From Methanolinea sp. (lineage in GTDB: Archaea > Halobacteriota > Methanomicrobia > Methanomicrobiales > Methanospirillaceae): DNA of 52,088 nt. The notes under the pieces are model-generated. The model had not been told where the DNA came from and did not search any database. It worked only from the letters and a program-made list of their open reading frames with translations. The position numbers and the translations under genes were made by a program. The stretch is taken from contig JANIHI010000014.1 of NCBI GenBank assembly GCA_024518585.1, positions 1 through 52,088 on the forward strand, written 5' to 3'. The number at the start of each line of letters is the position of its first letter. Position 1 is the first letter of the stretch. Shown piece by piece: positions 32,140 through 41,622 of this stretch.

Positions 32140-34072
32140 TAACACTGCCCGCGACAGGGGCATCGAGGCACTCCACGAGGAAGGAGTCCTCCAGGTCGTG
32201 CCACTCCGGGAAACTCCTCATCCCTTCCAGGAGATACTGCAGCCAGGGGAGCGCGACCCCCTCGGGGATCGCTGCGCAGAACTTCGGGTCAGGATTGACC
32301 GTATCCTCGAAATTTTCCAGGCGAACTCCCCCGGCACGGGCAATGCATTAAAAGACCTCTTTGCCCCGGTCCCGACCACGCCCGTGACCCTCCCCCCGTA
32401 TTCCCTTCCCCGCCTCTTTGACGAGATTGAGGAGGCCCTCCGGTCTGGGGAAGAATCACTCTATGTCGCGTCCGAGATCCGGAAGACAGAAGACAGGATG
32501 ACAACCCTGGAAAAGGTCGCAACTGACGTTTCCCTGCTTGGCCTTCTCCCCTTTGACCTCTCTCTACTGGAGGATTCCCGCTTCCTCTCGGTCAACGCAG
32601 CCCTCCTCACAAGTGAAAAATACACAGAGCTCGAAAAACGCCTCCGGGAGACGTGCGGGGAAGATCTCTTCCTTTGTTCCTGCCGGAGAGGGGAGGATAC
32701 TGTTGTCGTCATCGCATCGCATGCAAGCCATGGCGACGCCATAAAAGCGGTCCTGCGCTCCCTTGGAGCATACGAGATCAGGGCTCCCGGCTACACGGGC
32801 CTGCCAAAAGATGTCCTCCGGGAGATCGAGAGGGAGACCGGAGACCTCGCGTCGCGGAAGGAGACACTCCGGCGTGAACTTGCCCGTCTCCGGGACGAGC
32901 ACGAGCAGAAGCTCCTTGCACTCCGGGAAGAACTGATGATACGGAGGGAGGAGATAGATTTACTCCCCCGCTGCGGGAGCACCCGCACCGTGACTGTTGT
33001 CATGGGATATGCCCCCTTCCACTCCGTGGAAGGGCTCCGCGAGAGAGTCACCCGCGCCACGGAGGACCTCTATTTCATCCGGACCGATGCACCCGACCCG
33101 GAAGACGAGTCTGTTCCCGTTGATTACCATAACCCCCCCTGGCTTGCGCCCTTCGAGTTCCTCACATCGATGTTTGCGCGACCGCGGTACAACGAGATCG
33201 ACCCGACGCCGTTTATCGCCCCTATTTTCCTGGTATTTTTCGGCCTGATGCTCGGGGATGCAGGGTACGGGATTTTAATTGCCCTGGTTGGTTTCCTCCT
33301 CTACCGGGGGGCAGGGAGGGTGAGCAGGACCATGCATGACTTAAGCTTCATCCTGACCCTCTGCGGGATCTCTGCCATTGTCTTTGGGGCGATCCAGGGC
33401 GGGTGGTTTGGAGACCTCCCCCAGAGATTCCTTGGCATCAGCCCGCCATTCGTCCTCATCGAGCCATTGCGGGACCCGATAGCCTTCTTCCAGATCTCGC
33501 TTCTCCTCGGCATACTCCATATCAACCTGGGGCTGGCTCTCGCCTTCTTCCAGAACTACAGGAAGAAACGTTACCGGGCATGTATCTTTGAGCAGGGAGT
33601 CTGGTATATCATCCAGACATCGGCCGGTATCCTGCTGACCGAGTTCTTTGGGTGGGCCCCCGTCCCCCGCCTGCTCCACTTCCTCGCCCTTGCCGGGGCC
33701 GCCATCGGCATAGGGCTGATCTTCTACTCCCACGGCCCCATGGGATTCTTCAGCCTCACCGGTTTTCTCGGCGACTGGCTATCCTACGTTCGTATCCTTG
33801 CCCTGGCCCTTGCAACGGGCGGGATTGCAATGACAGTGAACATCCTGGCCCAGATTATCGGGAGCGCCGGAGCACTCTTCTTCCTGCCCGCCCTCGCCGT
33901 CCTCCTGGGGGGGCAGGCCTTCAACCTGGTCATCCAGACCCTTGGAGGAGTGATCCACGCGATAAGACTGCAATACATCGAATTTTTCGGAAAGTTTTAC
34001 CAGGGAGGGGGACGCACGTTTACTCCCTTTACAGTCGAGAGGGTATATTCCCGGAGAGGTGACGCGAGATGA
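32096..34072 (+). CDS. ahaI: A-type ATP synthase subunit I (a), operon 1
   Basis: A 658-residue protein: a soluble N-terminal half with coiled coil (about 230-290), then a membrane half with about eight helices. LSYVRILALALATGG carries the conserved Arg that meets the rotor carboxylates during ion movement. It starts with ATG preceded by GGAGG at a good distance. The stop overlaps the K start by ATGA. It is the stator ion channel, and its channel residues must match the unusual six-hairpin K that follows. Confidence 0.93.
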   Translation: MFYPARMQKVTIGLDNTARDRGIEALHEEGVLQVVPLRETPHPFQEILQPGERDPLGDRCAELRVRIDRILEIFQANSPGTGNALKDLFAPVPTTPVTLPPYSLPRLFDEIEEALRSGEESLYVASEIRKTEDRMTTLEKVATDVSLLGLLPFDLSLLEDSRFLSVNAALLTSEKYTELEKRLRETCGEDLFLCSCRRGEDTVVVIASHASHGDAIKAVLRSLGAYEIRAPGYTGLPKDVLREIERETGDLASRKETLRRELARLRDEHEQKLLALREELMIRREEIDLLPRCGSTRTVTVVMGYAPFHSVEGLRERVTRATEDLYFIRTDAPDPEDESVPVDYHNPPWLAPFEFLTSMFARPRYNEIDPTPFIAPIFLVFFGLMLGDAGYGILIALVGFLLYRGAGRVSRTMHDLSFILTLCGISAIVFGAIQGGWFGDLPQRFLGISPPFVLIEPLRDPIAFFQISLLLGILHINLGLALAFFQNYRKKRYRACIFEQGVWYIIQTSAGILLTEFFGWAPVPRLLHFLALAGAAIGIGLIFYSHGPMGFFSLTGFLGDWLSYVRILALALATGGIAMTVNILAQIIGSAGALFFLPALAVLLGGQAFNLVIQTLGGVIHAIRLQYIEFFGKFYQGGGRTFTPFTVERVYSRRGDAR

Positions 34073-35514
34073 CGATAGGACTGGGCACCGCGCTCCTTGC
34101 CATCGGTGCCGGGATAGCGGCAGGGTTCTCTGCTGTCGGGGCAGGGATAGGGGTCGGGATAACGGGGGCAGCATCTGCCGGGGTCACGGCCGAACGCCCC
34201 GAGAAGTTTGGCGTCGCCCTCATTTATTCAGCTATCCCACAGACCCAGGCAATTTACGGGCTGCTCGTGGCAATCCTCATCCTCCTCTCGGGGGGATTTC
34301 TCGGGGGCCTCGCGGGGGATGTGCCCCTCCCGATTGGCCTTTCAGCCGTCGGGGCGGGCCTGGCCGTCGGGCTTGCAGGGCTCTCCTCGATCGGCCAGGG
34401 CATCGCGGCCTCCTCTGCCGTGGCAATGACGAGTGAACGCCCCGAGATGTTCGGCAAGGGGGTCGTGTTCTCAGTGATCTGCGAGACGCAGGCCATCTAC
34501 GGGCTCCTCGTTGCCGTGCTCATCCTGGTTTTCTCAGGCCTTCTCTCCGGGAACTACATTGCAACAATTGCGAGCGGCCTTGCGGGGATCGGGTGTGGTC
34601 TCTCCATCGGGCTTGCCGGAGTCTCAGCCATAGGCCAGGGTATTGCCGCCTCTGCCGGGGTGGCTGCAACGGGCCAGCACCCGGACCTGTTTGGGAAGGG
34701 TGTGGTCTTTGCCGCCATCTGCGAGACCCAGGCGATCTACGGGCTCCTCGTTGCCATCCTCATCATGTCGTTTACCGGCATGTTCTCCGGCAACCTGGTC
34801 ACAACGCTTGCATCCGGCGTGGTTGCGATCGGGTGCGGGCTTGCGACCGGTTTTGCAGGGTTCTCTGCGATAGGCCAGGGAATCGCTGCAGCGTCGGGTA
34901 TCGGGGTGACCGCAGAAAAACCGGGACTCTTTGGCAAGGGTGTAGTCTTTGCCGCCATCTGCGAGACCCAGGCCATTTACGGGCTCCTCGTTGCTGTCTT
35001 GCTGATGTCGTTTACAGGCCTCATCTCGGGAGATACCTCACTTACCCTTGCCGTCGGGTTTGCCGCGATTGGTGGTGGCCTTGCCGTCGGCCTCGCCGGA
35101 CTCTCGGCCATCGGGCAGGGTATCGCGGCCTCGGCAGGTATTGCCGCAACAAGCGAGAAGGAAGAGATGTTTGGAAAGGGTGTCGTGTTCTCGGCTGTAT
35201 GCGAGACGCAGGCGATCTACGGGCTCCTTGTCGCCATCCTCCTGATGGCATTCACCGGGATGATCACGCAGAACTTTGTGACAACCGTTGCCGTCGGGAT
35301 AGCAGCGATCGGAGCAGGGATTGCCGTCGGGCTCGGAGGTTTCTCTGCGATCGGGCAGGGGATCACATGTGCATCCGGGATTGCGGCAACGGCCCGCCGA
35401 CCGGATGCGATGGGGAGGAGCCTCGTCTTTGCCGCGATGTCCGAGACCTTTGCCATCTTTGGCCTGCTGGTCGCCATCCTCATCCTCTTTGGCCTGGGTA
35501 TTTTCCATGTCTGA
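34069..35514 (+). CDS. ahaK: A-type ATP synthase rotor subunit K, six fused hairpins, operon 1
   Basis: A 481-residue proteolipid of 12 membrane helices, six hairpins in one chain with an 80-residue period. Hairpins two to six each carry SxIGQG with a helix-1 Gln (110, 190, 270, 350, 430) and CETQAIYG or SETFAIFG with the ion-binding Glu (139, 219, 299, 379, 459), the Gln/Glu/Thr/Tyr set of sodium-binding rotors; hairpin six has Phe for Tyr. Hairpin one reads PQTQAIYG with Gln58 for Glu and Ala25 for Gln, so it cannot bind an ion. DNA of hairpins three and four is very similar, pointing to recent duplication. Usual archaeal K is one to two hairpins. Confidence 0.95.
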   Translation: MTIGLGTALLAIGAGIAAGFSAVGAGIGVGITGAASAGVTAERPEKFGVALIYSAIPQTQAIYGLLVAILILLSGGFLGGLAGDVPLPIGLSAVGAGLAVGLAGLSSIGQGIAASSAVAMTSERPEMFGKGVVFSVICETQAIYGLLVAVLILVFSGLLSGNYIATIASGLAGIGCGLSIGLAGVSAIGQGIAASAGVAATGQHPDLFGKGVVFAAICETQAIYGLLVAILIMSFTGMFSGNLVTTLASGVVAIGCGLATGFAGFSAIGQGIAAASGIGVTAEKPGLFGKGVVFAAICETQAIYGLLVAVLLMSFTGLISGDTSLTLAVGFAAIGGGLAVGLAGLSAIGQGIAASAGIAATSEKEEMFGKGVVFSAVCETQAIYGLLVAILLMAFTGMITQNFVTTVAVGIAAIGAGIAVGLGGFSAIGQGITCASGIAATARRPDAMGRSLVFAAMSETFAIFGLLVAILILFGLGIFHV

Positions 35515-35541
35515 CCATCAGTCACCGGGGTGGAAAGCAGC

Positions 35542-36159
35542 ATGAGCGTCGAGAGGATCGTTGACAGGATCACGCACGATGCCGAGAGTGAGGCCGAAAG
35601 GATCGTGGGCAGGGCTCGGGAAGAGGCGGACCGCCTGCGTGCACTGGCAGCCGAGGAGGGGAAAAAGAAGGGGACCCAGATCCTTGGTGCCGGACGCGAA
35701 GAGACGACCCGGCTGTGTGCCCATATCCTTTCCCAGTCCCGGTTGAACGCCCGCAAAATTCTGCGGGAGGCAAGGGAAGAGGCGATCCGGGATGTCTTGG
35801 ACGAGGCCAGGAGACAGCTCGAAAAAATCCGGGATAGTCCCCGGTACCCCGAAATCTTTGAGGAGCTTGCGACCGAGGCCCTCAACCTCCTCGGGCGCGA
35901 TAGCGCAGAACTGGTCATCGACAGCCGCGACCAGGCCCTTGCAGAATCCTTCGTGTCGGGCCGGGGAAAGAAAATACCCCGGTGTACAATTTCCCGGGAA
36001 AGGACGGTCTCGGCTGGTGGTGCAACCGTTTCGTCCCCCGACGGGATGGTATGGGTAAAAAACACGGTTGAGGCCCGCATGGAGCGGTTGGAGAGGGAGA
36101 TAACGGGACAGGTGTCACGCATCCTCTTTGGAGACGGAGGGGTGTCCAATGGCAGTTGA
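35542..36159 (+). CDS. ahaE: A-type ATP synthase subunit E, operon 1
   Basis: A 205-residue peripheral-stalk subunit from ATG 35542 (GGTGG ribosome site upstream; an in-frame GTG at 35530 is possible). A charged coiled-coil N-terminal half (ESEAERIVGRAREEADRL) is followed by a globular C-terminal domain that binds the top of subunit B. It overlaps the C gene by 11 nt. Pairs with H. Confidence 0.88.
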   Translation: MSVERIVDRITHDAESEAERIVGRAREEADRLRALAAEEGKKKGTQILGAGREETTRLCAHILSQSRLNARKILREAREEAIRDVLDEARRQLEKIRDSPRYPEIFEELATEALNLLGRDSAELVIDSRDQALAESFVSGRGKKIPRCTISRERTVSAGGATVSSPDGMVWVKNTVEARMERLEREITGQVSRILFGDGGVSNGS

Positions 36160-37348
36160 CGAGATCTTTTCCCTCCTCTCGAGCCTTGCAGCGGGGATTG
36201 GGATTGACCCGGGGATTCTCGCAGTCGTAATCCTGGCCTTTCTGCTTATCCTCATCCTCGTGGTCGTGACGTTTATCGGGTACTTTCGAACGCTCTTACT
36301 TATCGCCCAGTTTGCATTCCCGGTTGCACGGGTCAAGGCGATTGGAAACCCGTTCGTCCGGCACGAGACTGTGTCCCGCCTCCAGGACCTCCACTCACCC
36401 TACGAGGCCACCACCGTTGTCCAGGAGGCGGGGGCGGGCATCGAGATTCCCCTCGACGTCCCGCCAGAGAGACTTGACATGATCCTGGACGAGTGGTACA
36501 CGAGGGAATTCCTTGCCCTCCTCGAGACCGTTCCCGACGGGATAGCCCCGTTTTTCCACGCGTTCCAGGGGGTCCTCGAGGTCGAGCAGCTGGTTCGCGT
36601 GGTCCGGGCAGTCCATGCCCGGCAGGGCGGGAGCAGCCGGGTCTTTCCCGTGATCCCCATCGGCACCCTGACTCCCGGACGGATCAGGGAACTGGAGGGG
36701 CAAAAGACACTCCGGGAGATCGCTGCTCACCTGAAGGACACGCCGTACGGCGAGGTCATGTCAGCGGCACTCACCGAATACGACCAGACGAAACTCCTCC
36801 TTTTTGTTGAAAATGCCCTCTGGAAGCATGCCCTCCAGCAGTTGCACCTCTCGCGCCAGCACGTTGACCCCTCGCTCCTCCCCTCCGTGGCAGGGTTCCT
36901 CGGTCTCTCCATCGATGTTACCAATATCCTTACACTCCTGCGTGCAAAGGCAGCCGGGATACCTTCCGAAATCGTCAGCGGCTGGTTCATCCCGGGCGGG
37001 GCCGTCTACGAGGAATGGCGCCTGGGACAGATCTACGAGGCGAGGGGACCCCGCGATATCATCGCGCAGCTCTCGGGGACTGAGTACTACACTGTCCTCT
37101 CTCCGGCTCTTCCTCCCGGGGAAGATGTCGACATATCACGTGCCGAACTGGCACTCGACAGGCTCCTCCTTGCCAGGGTCACAACTATCTCCCAGGTCCA
37201 CCATCTCCAGGGAGGACCACTGATCAGGTTCGCCATCGCGAGGAAGTACGAGAAGAGGAACCTGCGTGTCATATTCCACTCCCTCCTCCGCGGAATTCCC
37301 ATGCCAGAAGCAGGGCAATGGCTGGTCGTGGAAGGTGATGTGCCATGA
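36149..37348 (+). CDS. ahaC: A-type ATP synthase subunit C with N-terminal membrane anchor, operon 1
   Basis: A 399-residue subunit C (V-type d homologue), the funnel-shaped central part between rotor ring and stalk. Start ATG 36149 has GGAGGGG 8 nt upstream. Unlike the operon 2 copy (349 residues, soluble), this one begins with about 50 extra residues including a strong membrane helix at about 22-46 (ILAVVILAFLLILILVVVTF). The rest follows the normal repeated helical domains. Anchoring of C could hold the central stalk on the ring more firmly. Stop overlaps the F start by 4 nt. Confidence 0.9.
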   Translation: MAVDEIFSLLSSLAAGIGIDPGILAVVILAFLLILILVVVTFIGYFRTLLLIAQFAFPVARVKAIGNPFVRHETVSRLQDLHSPYEATTVVQEAGAGIEIPLDVPPERLDMILDEWYTREFLALLETVPDGIAPFFHAFQGVLEVEQLVRVVRAVHARQGGSSRVFPVIPIGTLTPGRIRELEGQKTLREIAAHLKDTPYGEVMSAALTEYDQTKLLLFVENALWKHALQQLHLSRQHVDPSLLPSVAGFLGLSIDVTNILTLLRAKAAGIPSEIVSGWFIPGGAVYEEWRLGQIYEARGPRDIIAQLSGTEYYTVLSPALPPGEDVDISRAELALDRLLLARVTTISQVHHLQGGPLIRFAIARKYEKRNLRVIFHSLLRGIPMPEAGQWLVVEGDVP

Positions 37349-37644
37349 GAGCTGCCGTGGTTGGCCCGGCGCGGATGGTCCGCGGGTTTGCCTTGGCAGG
37401 GATCAAGGACACCTGCATTGCGAACGATGCCGGTGAGGCAAGGGAGGCCGTTTTACGCTGGCTGCGTGATACCGGAATCGGCATCATCATCACCACACCC
37501 CCCATCAGGAAGGGACTCTCGGCGGAGATTGGGCTTGCAGGCGCGGGGAAAAACGCGTATCCTGTCATCATCTCCCTCCCGGGAGGCAAGGATGACGAAG
37601 AGGACGAGGTCGAGGACTACCTGAAGGTGACCGGGTTGGAGTGA
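37345..37644 (+). CDS. ahaF: A-type ATP synthase subunit F, operon 1
   Basis: A 99-residue protein of the CheY-like F subunit fold, including GIIITTPPI and a Pro/Gly loop late. F sits on the central stalk with D and helps couple it to the catalytic head. Overlaps C by ATGA and leads into atpA with 7 nt between. The C-terminal end is acidic (DDEEDEVEDYLK), which the operon 2 copy is not. Confidence 0.87.
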   Translation: MRAAVVGPARMVRGFALAGIKDTCIANDAGEAREAVLRWLRDTGIGIIITTPPIRKGLSAEIGLAGAGKNAYPVIISLPGGKDDEEDEVEDYLKVTGLE

Positions 37645-37651
37645 ATTGGTC

Positions 37652-39427
37652 ATGGAAAGGCAAGAGGGAAGGACGGGAAGGATCATCCGGGTCACCGGCC
37701 CGGTGGTCCAGGCCGACGGGATGTCGGGGGCACGGATGTTTGAGATCGTGCATGTCGGCGAGGAGTCCCTCATCGGCGAGATCATCGCCCTTGAAAGGGA
37801 TCTCGCGACAATCCAGGTGTACGAGGAGACAAGCGGGATAGTCCCGGGAGAACCGGTCCGGGGAACCGGAAGGTCGCTCTCCGTGGCACTCGGCCCTGGC
37901 CTCCTCGGCAAGATCTTTGACGGAATAGAACGGCCCCTCGCCGAGATGCACGAGCGTGCAGGTGACTTCATCCGCCGTGGCAGCAGCATCCCCGCGATTT
38001 CACCGGGTACACGGTGGGACTTTGTCCCCCGTGTGACGCCGGGGGACAGCGTGACGGGGGGAGATGTCATCGGGGTCGTCCAGGAGAGGCCCTCCGTCCC
38101 CCACCTGATCATGGTCCCCCCCGGTGTCCAGGGCACGGTTGTCTCGGTTGTCCCCGAAGGGCAGTACCAGGTCAGCGAACCGGTCGCCCACCTCCGCACC
38201 CGGGAGGGAGAACTCGACCTGTCCATGATCCAGTACTGGCCGGTCAGGGAAGGACGCCCCATCAGAGAGAAACGTGACCCGGTCGAACCGCTGATCACGG
38301 GGCAGAGGGTCATCGACCTCCTCTTTCCGATCGCCGTCGGTGGGACCGCGGCAATACCCGGGCCTTTCGGGTCGGGAAAGACTGTGGTCCAGCACCAGCT
38401 CGCGAAATGGGCGAATGCCGACATCATCATCTTCGTCGGGTGCGGTGAGAGGGGAAACGAGATGGCGGACGTGCTGACCGAGTTCCCGCGCCTGGAGGAC
38501 CCCCGGACAGGTCTCCCGCTGATCAACCGCATGGTCCTGATCGCAAACACGAGCAACATGCCGGTTGCTGCCCGTGAAGCGTCGGTGTACACGGGAATGA
38601 CCATTGCCGAATATTACCGGGACATGGGTTTCCGCGTCGCCCTCATGGCCGATTCAACATCGCGATGGGCAGAGGCCATGAGGGAGATCTCGGGGAGACT
38701 CGAGGAGATGCCGGGGGAAGAGGGGTATCCCGCGTACCTCGGTTCGCGCCTTGCCGATTTCTACGAGAGGGCGGGCAGGGTCCAGACCCTGGGGAGACCG
38801 GAGAGGGAGGGGTCCATCTCTGTCATCGGTGCGGTCTCGCCACCCGGGGGAGACTTCTCCGAACCGGTGACACAGAACACGCTCCGGATCGTGAAGGTCT
38901 TCTGGGCGCTGGACTCTGACCTTGCATACCGCCGCCACTTCCCTGCCATCAACTGGCTCTCGTCCTATTCCCTGTATTCCGGGGTCGTGAACGGGTGGTG
39001 GCACGAGAATGCAGGACCGCGGTGGGAGGAGATGAAATCAGAGATCATGGCCATTCTCCAGAAGGAGAACGAACTCGAAGAGATGGTCAAACTCGTTGGG
39101 CCAGAGGTCCTCCCCGAGGCGGACCGGCTCACCCTCTTAAAAGCCGAAGTCATCCGGGAGAGTATCCTCATGCAGTACGCGTTTCACCCCCACGACACCT
39201 ATACGTCTCCCCAAAAACTCTACCGGATGGCAGAAATGGTCTTTACATTATTTGCCCTCGCGCAGGAAGCCCTCTCGGCCGGAACCCTGACAGAGGAGAT
39301 CCGTGCCCTCCCGGTCAAGTCCCGCCTTGCCCGCTTGGGGGCTGTCCCGGAGAAGGACTTTGAGACTGTTTGCACGGAGATACGGGCCGATATGGAGAGA
39401 GAGTTCCAGGACTTGAGGAGGCGCTGA
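37652..39427 (+). CDS. ahaA: A-type ATP synthase catalytic subunit A, operon 1
   Basis: A 591-residue catalytic subunit from ATG 37652 (a TTG two codons earlier is in frame). P-loop GPFGSGKT at 237-244, the family's standard form. GERGNEM and the characteristic inserted non-homologous region (about 110-200) follow the A/V pattern. [11 protein letters not shown] near residue 400 is conserved. Three copies form the ATP-making sites with B. Compare the operon 2 copy: same length class, a different P-loop. Confidence 0.96.
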   Translation: MERQEGRTGRIIRVTGPVVQADGMSGARMFEIVHVGEESLIGEIIALERDLATIQVYEETSGIVPGEPVRGTGRSLSVALGPGLLGKIFDGIERPLAEMHERAGDFIRRGSSIPAISPGTRWDFVPRVTPGDSVTGGDVIGVVQERPSVPHLIMVPPGVQGTVVSVVPEGQYQVSEPVAHLRTREGELDLSMIQYWPVREGRPIREKRDPVEPLITGQRVIDLLFPIAVGGTAAIPGPFGSGKTVVQHQLAKWANADIIIFVGCGERGNEMADVLTEFPRLEDPRTGLPLINRMVLIANTSNMPVAAREASVYTGMTIAEYYRDMGFRVALMADSTSRWAEAMREISGRLEEMPGEEGYPAYLGSRLADFYERAGRVQTLGRPEREGSISVIGAVSPPGGDFSEPVTQNTLRIVKVFWALDSDLAYRRHFPAINWLSSYSLYSGVVNGWWHENAGPRWEEMKSEIMAILQKENELEEMVKLVGPEVLPEADRLTLLKAEVIRESILMQYAFHPHDTYTSPQKLYRMAEMVFTLFALAQEALSAGTLTEEIRALPVKSRLARLGAVPEKDFETVCTEIRADMEREFQDLRRR

Positions 39428-39428
39428 A

Positions 39429-40826
39429 ATGACCACGGGAGCACGGGAGTTCCGGTCCATCACGCACATCCATGGGCCGATCATGGTCGTTGACGGCGTC
39501 TCCGGGGTAGCCTTCGGCGAAGTGGTCGAGATTACGCTTCCTACCGGCGAAAAGAGGCTGGGGCAGGTGCTTGAATCCCGGACCTCCCGCGCCATTGTCC
39601 AGGTCTTCGGTTCGACGCGGGATCTGGATACCCTCGCGACCACTGCGCGGTTCACGGGAAAGACGATGCATATTGCCGTCACCGACGAGATGCTCGGGCG
39701 CGTCTTTGACGGGATAGGCCGTCCTCTGGACGGCGGAGCGCCGCCCCTCGGGGGAGAGGAACGTGACATCCACGGGTCTTCCATCAACCCCCATGCAAGG
39801 GAACACCCCCGCGACTCGATCCAGACCGGGATATCGGTCATCGACGGGATGAATACCCTTGTCCGGGGCCAGAAGCTCCCCCTGTTCAGCGGTGCAGGCC
39901 TGCCCCACAACCTCCTTGCCGCCCAGATCACGCGGCAGGCGATGGTCAGGGGACAGGAAGAACGGTTCGCCGTCGTCTTTGCTGCCATGGGCATCACGCA
40001 CGAGGAGGCTGCATTCTTTTTATCCGACTTTTCCCGGACCGGTGCACTGGAACGTGCGGTTGTCTTCCTGAACCTGGCCGACGACCCCGCGATCGAGCGC
40101 ATCATCACCCCCCGGCTCGCCCTCACCACGGCAGAATTCCTGGCATTTGACAGGGGGATGCACGTCCTCGTTATCCTGACCGACCTGACCAATTACTGCG
40201 AGGCACTGCGGGAGATATCGGCGGCACGCGAGGAGGTGCCGGGCAGGAGGGGATATCCCGGTTACATGTATACCGACCTTGCCAGCATATTTGAACGTGC
40301 CGGGCGCATAAAAGGCCGTACCGGGTCCATTACCCAGCTCCCCATCCTGACGATGCCGGATGACGACATCACCCACCCGGTCCCTGACCTTACCGGCTAC
40401 ATCACGGAGGGGCAGATCGTTCTCTCGCGGGACCTCCACCGGAAGGGTATCTACCCCCCCATCAACCCGCTCCCCTGCCTCTCGCGCCTCATGCAGGGCG
40501 GGATAGGGCCGTCCCGGACACGCGAGGACCATGCCCAGGTCAATAACCAGCTGTATGCCGCGTACGCCCAGGGGATCAAGTTAAAGAGCCTGGTCGCGGT
40601 GGTCGGAGAAGAGGGGCTATCAGACACCGACAGGGCGTACCTTACCTTTTCGGAACGGTTCGAACGGGAATTCGTCGCCCAGCAGCCCGACGAGAACCGT
40701 TCCTTTGAGGCGACCCTGGACAGGGCATGGGACCTCCTCGCCATCCTGCCGGAGGGAGAACTCAAGCGTATCGACGAGGGCCTCATCAGGAAGTACCACC
40801 CGGCCTCCAGGGGGAAGACCGCGTGA
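39429..40826 (+). CDS. ahaB: A-type ATP synthase regulatory subunit B, operon 1
   Basis: A 465-residue non-catalytic partner of [14 protein letters not shown] stands where a P-loop would be, so it binds nucleotide weakly or not at all, the family norm. Other marks: [23 protein letters not shown] and [20 protein letters not shown] (each at most 20 residues as shown). Its last codons overlap the GTG of atpD. Confidence 0.96.
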   Translation: MTTGAREFRSITHIHGPIMVVDGVSGVAFGEVVEITLPTGEKRLGQVLESRTSRAIVQVFGSTRDLDTLATTARFTGKTMHIAVTDEMLGRVFDGIGRPLDGGAPPLGGEERDIHGSSINPHAREHPRDSIQTGISVIDGMNTLVRGQKLPLFSGAGLPHNLLAAQITRQAMVRGQEERFAVVFAAMGITHEEAAFFLSDFSRTGALERAVVFLNLADDPAIERIITPRLALTTAEFLAFDRGMHVLVILTDLTNYCEALREISAAREEVPGRRGYPGYMYTDLASIFERAGRIKGRTGSITQLPILTMPDDDITHPVPDLTGYITEGQIVLSRDLHRKGIYPPINPLPCLSRLMQGGIGPSRTREDHAQVNNQLYAAYAQGIKLKSLVAVVGEEGLSDTDRAYLTFSERFEREFVAQQPDENRSFEATLDRAWDLLAILPEGELKRIDEGLIRKYHPASRGKTA

Positions 40827-41461
40827 CCGCCCAGGGGAGGAGCGGGATCCGTCCCACGCGGATCGAGCTCCTCCGGTTGAGAAAACAGGAGACACTTGCC
40901 CAGAGAGGACACGACCTCCTCGAGGAGAAACTCGATGCCATGGTCGTTGCCTTCCTCGGATACAGGCAGGCATACCTCGAGCAGAAATACCGTGTGAGGG
41001 AGGCCTACCGCTCGGCACGTGCCGCCCTCGACCGTGCCGAGATGGTCGCGGGAACCGTGACCGTGGATGAAGTGGCACAGTCATCCCCTCCCCTGCCCGA
41101 GATCCCCCTCGGGACCCGTCTCGTGATGGGAGTCCGTGTCCCCTCCCTCCCTGCCGGGCCCCTCCCTGTCCACCAGCAGGGCTACGGTCTCCTTGGGACT
41201 TCCTCGACGATCGACACTGCGTCCCGGAAGTTCGAGGAACTCACACGTGAGATCATCGTGCTCGCGGAGCGGGAGGGGACGGCAAGAAGGCTCTCCCAGG
41301 AGATCCAACGGACCCGGAGGAGGGTGAACGCCCTGGAGAGGATCCTCATCCCACGCCTCCAGGCAACGCGGAAATACATCGAGATGCACCTGGAGGAGAG
41401 GGAGCGCGAGGACCAGTTCCGGCGCAAGCGTATCAAGCACATCAAGGCAGAAAATCCATGA
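40823..41461 (+). CDS. ahaD: A-type ATP synthase subunit D, operon 1
   Basis: A 212-residue coiled-coil central stalk subunit starting with GTG within the B gene end (GTGA). The N-terminal [12 protein letters not shown] and C-terminal [13 protein letters not shown] are the two long helices of the rotating shaft. Its stop forms ATGA with the following small gene. Confidence 0.93.
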   Translation: MTAQGRSGIRPTRIELLRLRKQETLAQRGHDLLEEKLDAMVVAFLGYRQAYLEQKYRVREAYRSARAALDRAEMVAGTVTVDEVAQSSPPLPEIPLGTRLVMGVRVPSLPAGPLPVHQQGYGLLGTSSTIDTASRKFEELTREIIVLAEREGTARRLSQEIQRTRRRVNALERILIPRLQATRKYIEMHLEEREREDQFRRKRIKHIKAENP

Positions 41462-41622
41462 ATGCACCCATCAGGGATCAATGGATGGAGAGATTTCTCC
41501 GTCGGCCGGAGACACGGTGCATGGTCTCCCGGATCTTTCTCATCCTCCAGCTTGTCATCTACCTCTCGCTCCTTCTCGGCACCATCCTGTTTTTCTTTCT
41601 CGTCATGACGCGGCCACGCTGA
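41458..41622 (+). CDS. Small membrane protein at the end of ATP synthase operon 1
   Basis: A 54-residue product whose ATG overlaps the atpD stop (ATGA), so it is translated with the operon. It begins with a basic N-terminal part (WMERFLRRPETR) and one membrane helix (IFLILQLVIYLSLLLGTIL and on), ending in TRPR. There is no counterpart after operon 2. It meets the end of the oppositely directed stress-protein gene with a 20-nt overlap. Possible roles: an extra rotor-ring or stator partner, or an assembly factor like the small i/UncI proteins of F-type operons (inference). Confidence 0.65.
   Translation: MNAPIRDQWMERFLRRPETRCMVSRIFLILQLVIYLSLLLGTILFFFLVMTRPR

Noticed and set aside
31780-41461. 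Operon 1 as an F-type sodium N-ATPase
   Set aside because: Subunits H, I, E, C, F, D and the long A subunit with its inserted domain are A/V-type; no alpha/beta/gamma/epsilon F-type set is present.
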